NCBI RefSeq assembly: GCF_014203705.1
Contig: NZ_JACHJR010000001.1
Location: 3,782,001 to 3,846,000, forward strand
Source: Kitasatospora gansuensis
GTDB taxonomy: Bacteria > Actinomycetota > Actinomycetes > Streptomycetales > Streptomycetaceae
Length of the DNA stretch: 64,000 nt
Direction of reading: 5' to 3'
Position 1 is the stretch's first letter; every line of letters starts with the position of its first letter. A program made the translations under genes and the position numbers. This document shows, piece after piece, positions 31,851 through 40,067 of the stretch. The notes under the pieces were generated by a model that had not been told where the DNA came from, did no database searches, and saw nothing but the letters and a program-made list of their open reading frames with translations.

Positions 31851-32237
31851 ATGGCCGACAACGACACGCTCCGGACAGCACCTACCGACCCTGTGGCAGC
31901 CCAGTGGCAGCTCGTGCGGGAGATGAAGGCGAACCACATCGACAGAGCCCTTGTAGAGGCGGCGTATGCAAACCCTGTCCTCCGGGGCCTGTTTCCGCTC
32001 GTCAGTCATGGATCGCTTCAGTTCAGCCGCTGCACTGGCTTCCCTTGGTCGAAAGACGTGCCCTCGATCTTTCCCGACCACGGAGGGTTCCGCGTGATTC
32101 GGCTGTATGAGCCGGGAGGGCAGGTCATTGGCTCCCTTACAGCCGATGCGGCCGTGGAGCTCGTAGTCTCGCACCTTCCTGCGGACTGCGGTCCTGCCAT
32201 TGACGGAACACCCGACGTCCTCGAACCGCTCAGCTGA
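31851..32237 (+). CDS. Passenger gene of the IS5-like element, DUF6193-like
   Basis: 128 aa. PLVSHGSLQFSRCTGFPWSKD and the C-terminal LPADCGPAIDGTPDVL recall a Streptomyces family that I know as DUF6193 (from memory, not searched); no activity is established for it. Soluble, no signal peptide. The gene converges with the transposase, ending 11 bp from it, and both lie within one pair of perfect terminal repeats, so it should move with the element. The start lacks a good ribosome site. Confidence 0.55.
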   Translation: MADNDTLRTAPTDPVAAQWQLVREMKANHIDRALVEAAYANPVLRGLFPLVSHGSLQFSRCTGFPWSKDVPSIFPDHGGFRVIRLYEPGGQVIGSLTADAAVELVVSHLPADCGPAIDGTPDVLEPLS

Positions 32238-32247
32238 GTCAGACAAC

Positions 32248-33105
32248 TTATCGGGATGCGGAGCCCACGAGCGGGCGCGGGCCTGGGCGGGTGGCTGGCC
32301 GGCCTCGGGTGAGTCGGCGGACCATGATGCCGATCATTGCCCAGCGGATCATGGTCTCCGATCGAGCCGGACTGGTCTCGTAGTCCCGCGCGAGGCGCCG
32401 GTGGGCGATGAGCCAGGAGAATGTGCGTTCCACCGCCCACCGCTTGGGCTGGACCTGGAAGCCGCGCTGGTCGGGGTCCTTGCGGACGATCTCCAGGTCG
32501 CGGCCGAGGATCTGGGCGGTCCATTCGACCAGGCGGCCGGCGAATCCCTGGTCGGCCCAGACCTTCCGGACGCCGGGGTGGTCGAGCCGGGTCCACAGCA
32601 GCGGCCGTCTGGCGCCGTCACGGTCCTGGACGTTGGCCGCGACGACGTGGACGGCCAGGAGCAGGCCGAGGGTGTCGGTGACGATGAACCGCTTACGGCC
32701 CTTCACCTTCTTGCCCGCGTCGAATCCCCTGGTCGTGGCCGGCACGGTGTCGGCGGTCCGCACGGACTGCGAGTCGATCAGTCCCGCACTCGGCTCGGCC
32801 TCCCGACCGTCGGCCTCCCGGACCCGCCCACGCAAAGCATCGTGAATCCGCTCGACAGTGCCGTCGTCGTGCCACCACGTGAAGTACCAATACACGGTCG
32901 GCCACGGCGCGAAGTCATTCGGCAGCTGCCGCCAGGCACACCCGGTCCGCACCACGTAGAAGATCGCATCCACGATCCACCGCCGCGGATGCTTCTCCCG
33001 CCGACCACCCTTCGGTCCCACCCGAGCCGGCGGCAGCAACGGCTCCACCAATGCCCACTGATCATCCGTCAGATCCGACGGATACCCACCCCTGTCAGCA
33101 CTCAC
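32248..33105 (-). CDS. IS5-family transposase
   Basis: 285 aa in a single frame. N-terminal LTDDQWALVEPLLPP, then RRWIVDAIFYVVRTGCAWRQLP and YWYFTWWHDDGTVERIHDALR are typical of IS5-type enzymes. DDE residues: SAGLIDSQSVRTAD, KVWADQGFAGRLVEW and the WAVERTFSWL region with the catalytic glutamate and downstream R/K. It appears intact. It lies inside the Tn7-like element and shares its perfect terminal repeats with the passenger gene at 31851. Confidence 0.9.
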   Translation of the reverse strand: MSADRGGYPSDLTDDQWALVEPLLPPARVGPKGGRREKHPRRWIVDAIFYVVRTGCAWRQLPNDFAPWPTVYWYFTWWHDDGTVERIHDALRGRVREADGREAEPSAGLIDSQSVRTADTVPATTRGFDAGKKVKGRKRFIVTDTLGLLLAVHVVAANVQDRDGARRPLLWTRLDHPGVRKVWADQGFAGRLVEWTAQILGRDLEIVRKDPDQRGFQVQPKRWAVERTFSWLIAHRRLARDYETSPARSETMIRWAMIGIMVRRLTRGRPATRPGPRPLVGSASR

Positions 33106-33195
33106 TCAACGCTCAACGACCCCACAAGCCGCGGGACACGGCAGATCTCAAACGCGGTCTCAGACCGTCCAGCCGGCTGCCACGCTGCCGGGGCG

Positions 33196-33591
33196 TCATG
33201 AACCTGAGCCGTCAGCCATCCGTTCCATCCACTCGCGCACGGTCACCGCGTGCTCGATGCGGTTGACGATGGCCTTCTTGGACGCCGTGTCCAGAGTCTC
33301 CGGGATCTTGTCGAAGGTGTTGGGAAGGACGTCGAGCAGACCCCAGATCTGTTCGCCAGTGTTGACGGTCAGCAGTTGCTGGCACCTCCACTGCAGCGGC
33401 ATCTCGAGACGGTGCGTGAGCCGCTGCACGAGCGTCGGGAGCAGGTAGTGCGTCGCCTCCGCAGCGAGGTGCTCCCGGAGCCAGTCGACCGGGAGCCGCT
33501 GGCTGAAGCTGTGCATGGCGGCCTCTTGGGCCAGGTCCAGGAGCTGAGCGGTGTCGACGGCTCGAACAGTGCGAGGAAGGCTCGGGGTCAT
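33196..33591 (-). CDS. Hypothetical 131-aa cargo protein
   Basis: Helical, soluble protein (LLDLAQEAAMHSFSQRLPVDWL, LLPTLVQRLTHRLEMPLQWRC, IVNRIEHAVTVREWMERMAD). No recognised family or motif. It lies just outside the right end of the IS5-like element, on the same strand as the genes towards 36263. It may be a cargo gene of the Tn7-like element; alternatively its upstream partner was lost. Only base composition and codon usage support it. Confidence 0.5.
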   Translation of the reverse strand: MTPSLPRTVRAVDTAQLLDLAQEAAMHSFSQRLPVDWLREHLAAEATHYLLPTLVQRLTHRLEMPLQWRCQQLLTVNTGEQIWGLLDVLPNTFDKIPETLDTASKKAIVNRIEHAVTVREWMERMADGSGS

Positions 33592-33630
33592 GTCGCGATG
33601 ATGCCAAGAAGTCCCCGCGGGGCCGAGAGG

Positions 33631-33945
33631 TCAGCTGGCCCAGGATGCGATCTGCCGACGGGCAGGGCCCCAGACTTCCTCGAACTCCTTGGAGGTGAGT
33701 TGCTCGGGGTCGTGGCCTTCCCATTCCGAGATGGGCAGCTCGGCGGTGATCCCGAACCTACTGTCGTACTCATCGAGGTGGCCTGCGTCGCGGGCCCGCT
33801 GCCACTCGGCGAGGGAGGCAGCTGCGACCGGGGTCAGCTCAGGCCCTTCGAGTTCGACCTGCCGGATCACCCAGCCTTCGGGGGCGACCTCAAAGTAGAA
33901 CCAGGTGTCTTCCTCGTCCCAGTAGCAGCGCATCCATGTCGTCAC
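33631..33945 (-). CDS. Hypothetical 104-aa cargo protein
   Basis: GTG at 33945 gives VTTWMRCYWDEEDTWFYFEVAPEGWVIRQVELEG at the start. The W/Y-rich beta strands followed by a helical C-terminus (SKEFEEVWGPARRQIASW) resemble small hypothetical proteins widespread in Streptomyces. It follows the interrupted gene (stop 34017) by 71 bp on the same strand and might have been its operon partner. No function can be proposed. Confidence 0.6.
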   Translation of the reverse strand: MTTWMRCYWDEEDTWFYFEVAPEGWVIRQVELEGPELTPVAAASLAEWQRARDAGHLDEYDSRFGITAELPISEWEGHDPEQLTSKEFEEVWGPARRQIASWAS

Positions 33946-34501
33946 CAGGCCATGATGCCGGGCCAGATGCGCCGCCCTCCTCCGGTTCGAGCTGGCAGAT
34001 CCCAGAGCTGAGCTCGTTACTCGTCTTCGTCGTCGAAGGCGTAGGGCGGGATGGTCCATCGCATCACCGTCTCGCCCGCCTCGTCGGCTTCGAGCGTGAC
34101 CGGATAGACCTGGCCGGCGTCCCGCTCACCGCGGTGCCTCATCGAATGATCGCCTTGATCCCATTCGATGCCGAGCACCTGGCAGCCACCGACCTCGATT
34201 GCTCCAACGCGGAGCGGGTGGTGCCACCCTGCTCGCCGGAAGCGGTGGAAGTCGGTGTGCTTGTCGATGGAGACCATGAGGCCCTTGCCGTGGAGGCGGT
34301 CGCACCAGGCAGTGAGTTCAGCGGCGCGTGCGGCTGCCTCGGCCAGCGGGAGGTCAAGCCACCCGTGCGGTCCGTCGACGCCGTACTGCGCGATCCGATC
34401 GCCGCCGAACTCGGCGTGTGCGTCGTCCGCGTACCGGCCCCAGTAGGTGACATCGGCGAGCCCGTCGGCCGGCTCGTCGTTCATCCCCGTCCAGGCGTCC
34501 A

Positions 34502-35876
34502 GGTCGTGTCCCGTGGAGTGGTGTAGTGGTCGTGCGCCAACGGTCATGCGGTGGGCGGTAGTTCGTCGCGGGCGTGTTCGGCGGGGTAGATCTGGTCCAT
34601 GCTGCCCTCGGGTAGGTAGCGGCGGGGGAAGGCGATCCATTCGTCGTGCATCTCGAACAGCACGGCGGTGACCAGCCGCAGGAGCGCGTCGTCGTTCGGG
34701 AAGACCTGGACGACGTCGGTGCGGCGTTTGATTTCGCGGTTGATCCGCTCCAGCGGGTTGGTGGACTGGATCTTCTTCCAATGTCGCTCCGGGAAGCCGG
34801 CGAAGGCGGTGAGGTCGTCCTTGGCCTCCAGCAGCATCGCTTTGACCTTGGGGAACTGCTTGCCGAGCATGTCGGCGACGGTGTCCAGCTGAGCTCGGAC
34901 CGCGGCTTGGGTGGGTTGGGCGAAGATCGTGCGGATGGTCGCGGCGACCATCTCGGCCGCGTCCTTGGGGATGATCGCGAAGGTGTTGCGCAGGAAGTGG
35001 ACGCGACATCTCTGGTAGGCGGCTCCGAGCATGACCTTGCGGATCGCCTTGACCAGGCCGCTGTGGTGGTCGCCGATGACGAGGCGGACCCCGGTCAGGC
35101 CGCGTTCGCGCAAGTGACGCAGGAACTCGGCCCAGAACACCTCGGTCTCGCTGTCGCCGACCATCACCCCGAGCACCTCGCGGCCGCCGTCCTCGGTGAT
35201 GCCGGTGGCGACGACCACGGCCCGGGAGACGATCTGGTGGTTCACCCGCGCCTTGCAGTAGGTCGCGTCCAGGTAGATGTAGGGGAAACGGGTGTGGCCG
35301 AGCGGCCGGGTGCGGAAGGCGGTGAGCTGTTCGTCCAGGTCAGCGCAGATCCGGGAGACCTCGCTCTTGGAGATGCCGGTGTCCGCTCCGAGGGCTTTGA
35401 CCAGGTCGTCGACCGAGCGGGTGGACACGCCCAGGACGTAGGCCTCCATGATGACCGCGTAAAGGGCCTGGTCGATGCGGCGCCGGCGCTCCAGCAGGCT
35501 GGGGAAGAAACTGCCCGTGCGGACCTTGGGGATGGCCAGCTCCAGATCGCCGGCCTGCGTGGTCAGGGTCTTGTCCCGGTGGCCGTTGCGCCAGGTCGTA
35601 CGGGCCTCGGTTCGCTCGCCGGGCTCGGCGCCGATCCGGGCGGTGGCCTCGGCCTCGATCAGCTCCTGCAGGATCCGCTGGGCGAGGGTCCTGATCAACT
35701 CGATTCCGTCGGCCGAACGCAGTGACTCCATGAGGCGGAGTAGGTCAGACTGGGATAAGGCCATCGCGTACCTCCCTGGGTGAACTCGCCGTTCTACACA
35801 GAGAGTTGCGCGATGGCTGCCCCATGACCAGGGGTCACTCCAAGATCCCTGCTACACCACTCCACGGGACGCCATC
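34502..35876. mobile_element. IS256-family insertion sequence, 1375 bp
   Basis: Ends match over 25 bp with three mismatches near the tips: GATGGCGTCCCGTGG on one side and GGTCGTGTCCCGTGG on the other, then a perfect AGTGGTGTAG. It is flanked by the exact 8-bp duplication GGCGTCCA (34494-34501 and 35877-35884), the size expected for IS256. It carries one intact transposase and is probably recent. Confidence 0.92.
34544..35764 (-). CDS. IS256-family (Mutator-like) transposase
   Basis: 406 aa. YIYLDATYCKARVN carries the first catalytic aspartate, VRLVIGDHHSGLVKAI the second, and LERINREIKRRTDVVQVFPN the glutamate region. YQRCRVHFLRNTF is the IS256 signature between them. Full length for the family (about 400 aa), with no frameshift. 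It lies centrally in the insertion sequence that splits the fifth tns-operon gene. Confidence 0.95.
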   Translation of the reverse strand: MALSQSDLLRLMESLRSADGIELIRTLAQRILQELIEAEATARIGAEPGERTEARTTWRNGHRDKTLTTQAGDLELAIPKVRTGSFFPSLLERRRRIDQALYAVIMEAYVLGVSTRSVDDLVKALGADTGISKSEVSRICADLDEQLTAFRTRPLGHTRFPYIYLDATYCKARVNHQIVSRAVVVATGITEDGGREVLGVMVGDSETEVFWAEFLRHLRERGLTGVRLVIGDHHSGLVKAIRKVMLGAAYQRCRVHFLRNTFAIIPKDAAEMVAATIRTIFAQPTQAAVRAQLDTVADMLGKQFPKVKAMLLEAKDDLTAFAGFPERHWKKIQSTNPLERINREIKRRTDVVQVFPNDDALLRLVTAVLFEMHDEWIAFPRRYLPEGSMDQIYPAEHARDELPPTA

Positions 35877-36255
35877 GGCGTCCAGCCCCGCAGCGTCGCC
35901 GATGACCATGCCGCACCGGTCGACGGGCAGGTCCCCGAGCGGAATCCGCACCGACCGGTCCGCGGCCTCGGGCCACTTGCGACCGAGGCTGATTTCCAGG
36001 GTCGCGATCGTCGGCTCCTCATCGAACGGGGACGGCGAGGTGCTCGCGCTCACCCTCAACGGCCGGTCGGCGGCGGCCGGGACGGCGGCCGCCTCGCACA
36101 ACCACTCACGAAGATGGCCTCCTCCCGAGGACGCGACCGTCCTGGCGCGCTCAGACAGGGGCTGGCCCAGCTCCCGCCAGTAGTCGATCCACCCGGCCAT
36201 GCCGAGCACCAGCACTCCGGACGGCACGTTGACGGTTCCGAGGTCGACGAAGGTC

Positions 36256-38952
36256 TCAGGCATGCGCCGATTGTGCCTTGCCAGTACGGCAGGATTCGTT
36301 GCGAGGTATCGGCACCCGTCGCCGGAGCCTCCGAGCCGCGGTGGCGACCTCCTCGCCAACCGGTGTCAGCCTCATCGGGCGGCCGCGCTCGGCGCGCTCA
36401 AACAGGGGGTGCCCGAGGTCCCGTTCGAGACGGCTGATCTGGGTCACGAGCGCCGACTGGTTGATCCCGAGGGCTGCGGCAGCCTCGCTCATCGTCGGGT
36501 AGGAGACGGCCGCCAGGAAGCGATCCAGTCGTTGCCACGCGTAGGGGCTGGTGAGGGCCAGCCGCAGGATGGGTGGCAGCTTGGCGGTCGCATCGGGAAC
36601 CCGCAGGGCGGCGTCATGGCTTCCCCCGCCGCGCGGCCGAAGCGGGATCTCGTGGCTGCGGGCCCACCTGGCCATGTTCGCGGTGCTCATGCCTTTCTCG
36701 CGGGCGAGGTCGGGCAAGGTCCGCCGGTGGTGGACGTACTGCTCGAAGAGCCAGTCGCGTTCGACGTCACCGCATCGCTTGTAGTCCTGTGGGCCGTTGC
36801 GGAGGGGGATGCCGTATTCGCGGGCGAGGCCGGTCAGGACGCTGCGGGAGAAGCCGGTGAGGGTGGCGATCTGCTTCAACGAGCGGTGTTCGCTGAGGTA
36901 GAGGCGGGTGAAGGTCTCCTTCGGCAGTTCCCGACGGGCTTGGAGCCGGATGTGGCCGGTGGCTCTGGCGGTGTTCTTCGTCATAGGGGGTGGGGGTGCT
37001 GGATGTTCGTCGAGGAGCTGCCGGATGGCCTCGACAGTCGTGCCCAGGACTTGGGCGGCGTGCTGAACGGGGTGCTGACGTTCTCGGACGAGCTGGTGCA
37101 GGCGAGGCAAGTCGATGTGCGCCGGGTCGGGTCCGGGAAGGGAGAGACCGGCCAGCAAGGCGGTGGGAGGCTGCCAGGTCACGGGCTCGTCGTGGATGTC
37201 GTGCGAGGCCAGGAAGCCGAGGGCTTCCTGCTGGAGGGCGTGTGCGAGTTCGGGGGTCTGAAGAGCGGTGAACCGCACGGAGGTTGCCCGAAACTCTGCG
37301 CAGTCGAGCCCGCCCAGTTCGTCGGGGAATGACTCGGCAGGCAGGCCGCTGAGGCGGCGGAAGAGCTGGCTGCGGGCGATGCGTTCGCGCCGACCAGCCC
37401 CCGGAGGTGTTCCTGTACGGAGACAGATCTCCAGCCAACGGTCGTGGGGAAGCAGGCCGGTGTAGTCCAGGATTCGGCGCCGCCCGTAGTCGATGGGGGT
37501 GTTGTCGGCGTCGAGGTGGTCGGTGAGCCGGGTCAGGGCGGTGACGATGTCCGGCCAGTGCGGAAGATCATCGAGTTCCTGGAGGAGGCGGGAGATCTCG
37601 ATGCCGTCGGTGACGTCACCGGCCAGGACGGCGGCCTGATCCAAGGAGACCCGGCCGTCGGGGATCAGTAGCAGGGCGGCGAGGACGGGGCCCAGGGTTC
37701 GTGCGTGGATTCCTTCGGCTGGTGCGAGCCGGACCGTCCATGCCGGCCAGAAGAGCGTGGGGATCTTCCTGGAGCGTTGCTCAATGGCCAGCGCGGTCCT
37801 GGTCGGCCGTCGTGGCGACTGGGTCGCAGTGCGGTAGCGCAGGTGCTCACTGGGCCGCAGGGACGGGGCGAGCGCGGCCAAGTGCACGGACTGCAGCACC
37901 GGGCTGATGCCCTGTCCCCAGTCGTCGATGCTGGTCACCGAGATCTGTGTGAGCTCGTCGCGTACAGCTTCCAGCAAGCCTCGCAGGGCCTCGCCGGCCG
38001 GACGGATTCCGGGTCTCTGCAGGATATTCAGGGCGCCGGTGATCGCGACCGCAGTGTCTGCGGCCCGCGGCGGGGCCATGAAGCCCGGGCGGTCCCCCGC
38101 CTGCCCGGCAGCGGCGGGCCCCTGGGAGAGATATGCCGTCGTGATGTCTTCGGGGAGCCACTGCCCCAGGGCCTCGGCAGGGAGGTCTGCCAGGAAGCGG
38201 ATGCCCAGGGCCCTGATGTCGGCCAGGACGGCTGCCGTCGGCTGCGGGGTGGCCGCGTAGGGGCCGAAGGAGGCGGTCATGGTGTCGATGGCGGCCATCA
38301 CCCGGTCCTGCGCTGTGAGAACGGGGTGCCCGGGAGGCAGGAGGAGTGTCGGAACACGGCGAAGGTCGCTGCCACATCCGACGGTGACCGGGCCACCGGG
38401 CCGGACTGGCGGGTTGCCGCAGAGTTCTGGCCGGGGAACGGAGCGGCCCGAACAGGGCCGCTGTCTGGGAACCCTCCCGCAATCCGGACAGCAGTCGGCC
38501 AGCAATCTGCGGTGACGGGTGCAGGCGAAAGAGAAACCGAGCCGCCAGGACAACTGCCAGCGACCGTCGGCGCTCGCAAGGCAGTCCGGGCAGAACCGGG
38601 AACCCCGCCCGCGGCCCCAGAGGACATGCCGCGACACGAACCGTCCACCCGCACTCGTCCGCAGGGCCCGCCCGTCGTAGTGGGCCAGCGTCAGTGCGGT
38701 GATCGCCTGCGAGCTGATGCCGGTCGCGTGCGCGACGGCAGCGGTCAGCCGCTCGTCGAGGAAGATCGTCCAGTCGGCCGGGATGCCGTGGTACTGGTTT
38801 CCGGCCCGCTGGCGGACCGGGAAACCAAAGTGCAGCAGGACATCGCCGAGTGTGGTGTCCATCCGTCGGGCCGCCGCTTCCAGCCAGGAATCCAGGGCCT
38901 CGCCGGGCAATGGGGGAAACCGGATCGGCAGGGTGCGGGCCGGCGGTCTCAT
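36256..38952 (-). CDS. tniQ: TniQ/TnsD-type target selector with C-terminal LysR-like HTH
   Basis: 898 aa from the ATG at 38952, whose ATGA overlaps the tnsC stop. The TniQ domain occupies about residues 10-165 (RFPPLPGEALDSWLEAAARR) with zinc ligands FCPDC (121, 124), CTRH (144, 147) and CCPDCG (154-158). A long helical middle follows, then two homeodomain-like HTHs (LKQIATLTGFSRSVLTGLARE and LPDLAREKGMSTANMARWA), and at about 815-870 a LysR-type HTH: MSEAAAALGINQSALVTQIS, then LGHPLFERA. In Tn7, TnsD binds the attachment site in glmS; the large size and several DNA-binding modules here fit sequence-specific recognition, presumably of the dnaB 3' end. Confidence 0.85.
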   Translation of the reverse strand: MRPPARTLPIRFPPLPGEALDSWLEAAARRMDTTLGDVLLHFGFPVRQRAGNQYHGIPADWTIFLDERLTAAVAHATGISSQAITALTLAHYDGRALRTSAGGRFVSRHVLWGRGRGSRFCPDCLASADGRWQLSWRLGFSFACTRHRRLLADCCPDCGRVPRQRPCSGRSVPRPELCGNPPVRPGGPVTVGCGSDLRRVPTLLLPPGHPVLTAQDRVMAAIDTMTASFGPYAATPQPTAAVLADIRALGIRFLADLPAEALGQWLPEDITTAYLSQGPAAAGQAGDRPGFMAPPRAADTAVAITGALNILQRPGIRPAGEALRGLLEAVRDELTQISVTSIDDWGQGISPVLQSVHLAALAPSLRPSEHLRYRTATQSPRRPTRTALAIEQRSRKIPTLFWPAWTVRLAPAEGIHARTLGPVLAALLLIPDGRVSLDQAAVLAGDVTDGIEISRLLQELDDLPHWPDIVTALTRLTDHLDADNTPIDYGRRRILDYTGLLPHDRWLEICLRTGTPPGAGRRERIARSQLFRRLSGLPAESFPDELGGLDCAEFRATSVRFTALQTPELAHALQQEALGFLASHDIHDEPVTWQPPTALLAGLSLPGPDPAHIDLPRLHQLVRERQHPVQHAAQVLGTTVEAIRQLLDEHPAPPPPMTKNTARATGHIRLQARRELPKETFTRLYLSEHRSLKQIATLTGFSRSVLTGLAREYGIPLRNGPQDYKRCGDVERDWLFEQYVHHRRTLPDLAREKGMSTANMARWARSHEIPLRPRGGGSHDAALRVPDATAKLPPILRLALTSPYAWQRLDRFLAAVSYPTMSEAAAALGINQSALVTQISRLERDLGHPLFERAERGRPMRLTPVGEEVATAARRLRRRVPIPRNESCRTGKAQSAHA

Positions 38953-40067
38953 GCGGCTCGTCGGCTTCGGGATCGTGGGCGGCTGGTCAGCCGCTTCTTC
39001 TCCAGCGCGACCTGGAGTTCGAGGCGGGCCGCCTCGGATGCTTCGTCGTTCTTCACCCGGTCCATCAGCTCCTGATCCAGCCGTTCGGCGCCGGTGCGGA
39101 CCGCCCGCTGGCAGCCGCGGTTGATCAGCGTCATCAGCGAACCGATGTGTCCGGTGCTGCGAGCGAAGAGGTAGTCCGACAGGTCGTCCGCGAGCATGCC
39201 GGGGTGCTTGTCGGCAAGGACGACGCGCTGTTCGAGAGCCAGCAGCATCTGCCGCCATTCCCAGCGCCCGGCTTCCCCGTCGATGGTGAACGGGCGAAGC
39301 CCCAGACGGGTGGTGCGACGGCCGGTCTGAGCCAGAGCGGTGTCGCGCCCGTTCGTGCCTTCACCGAACAGGCCCTTCTCCGCGAGCTCGACCCCCACCA
39401 TCAGCAATGTCACCGGGAACTCGTTGGCGATCCACTTCAGGTGATTGCTCACCTCGATGCCGCTCTTCTGCCCCCACTTCAGGAAGTGCAGATCGTCCAG
39501 AACCAGCACACGGACATCACAGGACAACACGCAGTCCAGCACCCGCCGTCCGAACTGGGCGGTGGTGCCCCGCCCCTGTCCGGGGTGGCCGAAGAACTCC
39601 AGCATGGCCCGGTTGAGGTCCTTCATCCCGGTGTTCCCGGTCAGCCCGACCCGACAGACAGGAATCCGCTCGTGCCCCTGGCTCGTGAACGGGCCCGACT
39701 CATCGATCTCCCGCTGGTGGAAGTCGCGGGCGAAGGCCAGCACCGAGGTCGTCTTGCCGAGCCCCGGGAACGCGTCGACGGCCACCGCTCCCTTGGCCTT
39801 GTCGCCGTCCTGCTCGTTGCTGTCGACGATGTCCCACAAGTCCTCGTGGAGCTCCGCCAGTTGCGGTGTCTTGACCGGGCCGATGTTCGCGTGCCACATC
39901 CGGCGCCGCCGGTCGTAGTCCGCCCGCTCCTGTGTGGCCAGGGACTTCAGCTGCTTGCGGGTCAGCAGATCGGGCCGGCTGCGGCGCGGACTCTCGGCGA
40001 ACGCCTTGAAGTCCTCCTTCCGCGACAGGGCGAGATTGGCCGGCCCCGGAACACTGTCCTCGCTCAC
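38949..40067 (-). CDS. tnsC: TnsC/TniB-type AAA+ ATPase
   Basis: 372 aa. Walker A PGLGKTTS (101-108), Walker B VRVLVLDDLHFL (about 186-197), sensor region TLLMVGVELAEKGLF and an arginine-rich lid follow the TniB/TnsC pattern. It should polymerise on target DNA with ATP and link tniQ to the transposase. The GTG start overlaps the tnsB stop as GTGA, behind GGAGG; the stop overlaps the tniQ ATG. The C-terminal basic tail (KKRLTSRPRSRSRRAA) may contact DNA or the transposase. Confidence 0.9.
   Translation of the reverse strand: MSEDSVPGPANLALSRKEDFKAFAESPRRSRPDLLTRKQLKSLATQERADYDRRRRMWHANIGPVKTPQLAELHEDLWDIVDSNEQDGDKAKGAVAVDAFPGLGKTTSVLAFARDFHQREIDESGPFTSQGHERIPVCRVGLTGNTGMKDLNRAMLEFFGHPGQGRGTTAQFGRRVLDCVLSCDVRVLVLDDLHFLKWGQKSGIEVSNHLKWIANEFPVTLLMVGVELAEKGLFGEGTNGRDTALAQTGRRTTRLGLRPFTIDGEAGRWEWRQMLLALEQRVVLADKHPGMLADDLSDYLFARSTGHIGSLMTLINRGCQRAVRTGAERLDQELMDRVKNDEASEAARLELQVALEKKRLTSRPRSRSRRAA

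Larger units (their letters stand above)
31676..33159. mobile_element. IS5-like element of 1.48 kb with a passenger gene
   Basis: Perfect 28-bp terminal inverted repeats (31676-31703 and 33132-33159, starting GACCGCGTTTGAG) flanked by TCA on both sides (31673-31675, 33160-33162), the 3-bp TNA-type duplication of some IS5 subgroups. Inside are the transposase (32248-33105) and a non-transposase gene (31851-32237). The alternative is a fusion of two related insertion sequences. The interval 31610-31850 has no gene of its own. Confidence 0.7.
34017..36263 (-). pseudogene. Fifth gene of the tns operon, split by an IS256-family insertion
   Basis: The N-terminal part (36263-35877) begins MPETFVDLGTVNVPSGVLVL and overlaps the tniQ stop by 8 bp; the C-terminal part (34493-34017) reads LDAWTGMNDEPADGLADVTY... 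PPYAFDDEDE. Removing the insertion sequence and one 8-bp duplication joins 129 and 159 codons in frame to give a 287-residue protein without a stop. At the joint, GLDA from one side and LDAWTG from the other agree. No domain is recognised; the protein may be a cargo or accessory transposition factor. Each half still has an open frame, the N-terminal one ending in insertion-derived residues (VPWSGVAGILE). Confidence 0.8.

Noticed and set aside
34017..35009. A 330-codon minus frame running from the IS256 element into the flanking gene
   Set aside because: The first part is out of frame with the transposase and carries no motif; only the part from 34493 belongs to a real (split) gene.
34508..35870. 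IS256 copy without target duplication
   Set aside because: The first look used only the perfect 19-bp part of the ends. Extending them by 6 bp gives full 25-bp ends and an exact 8-bp duplication.
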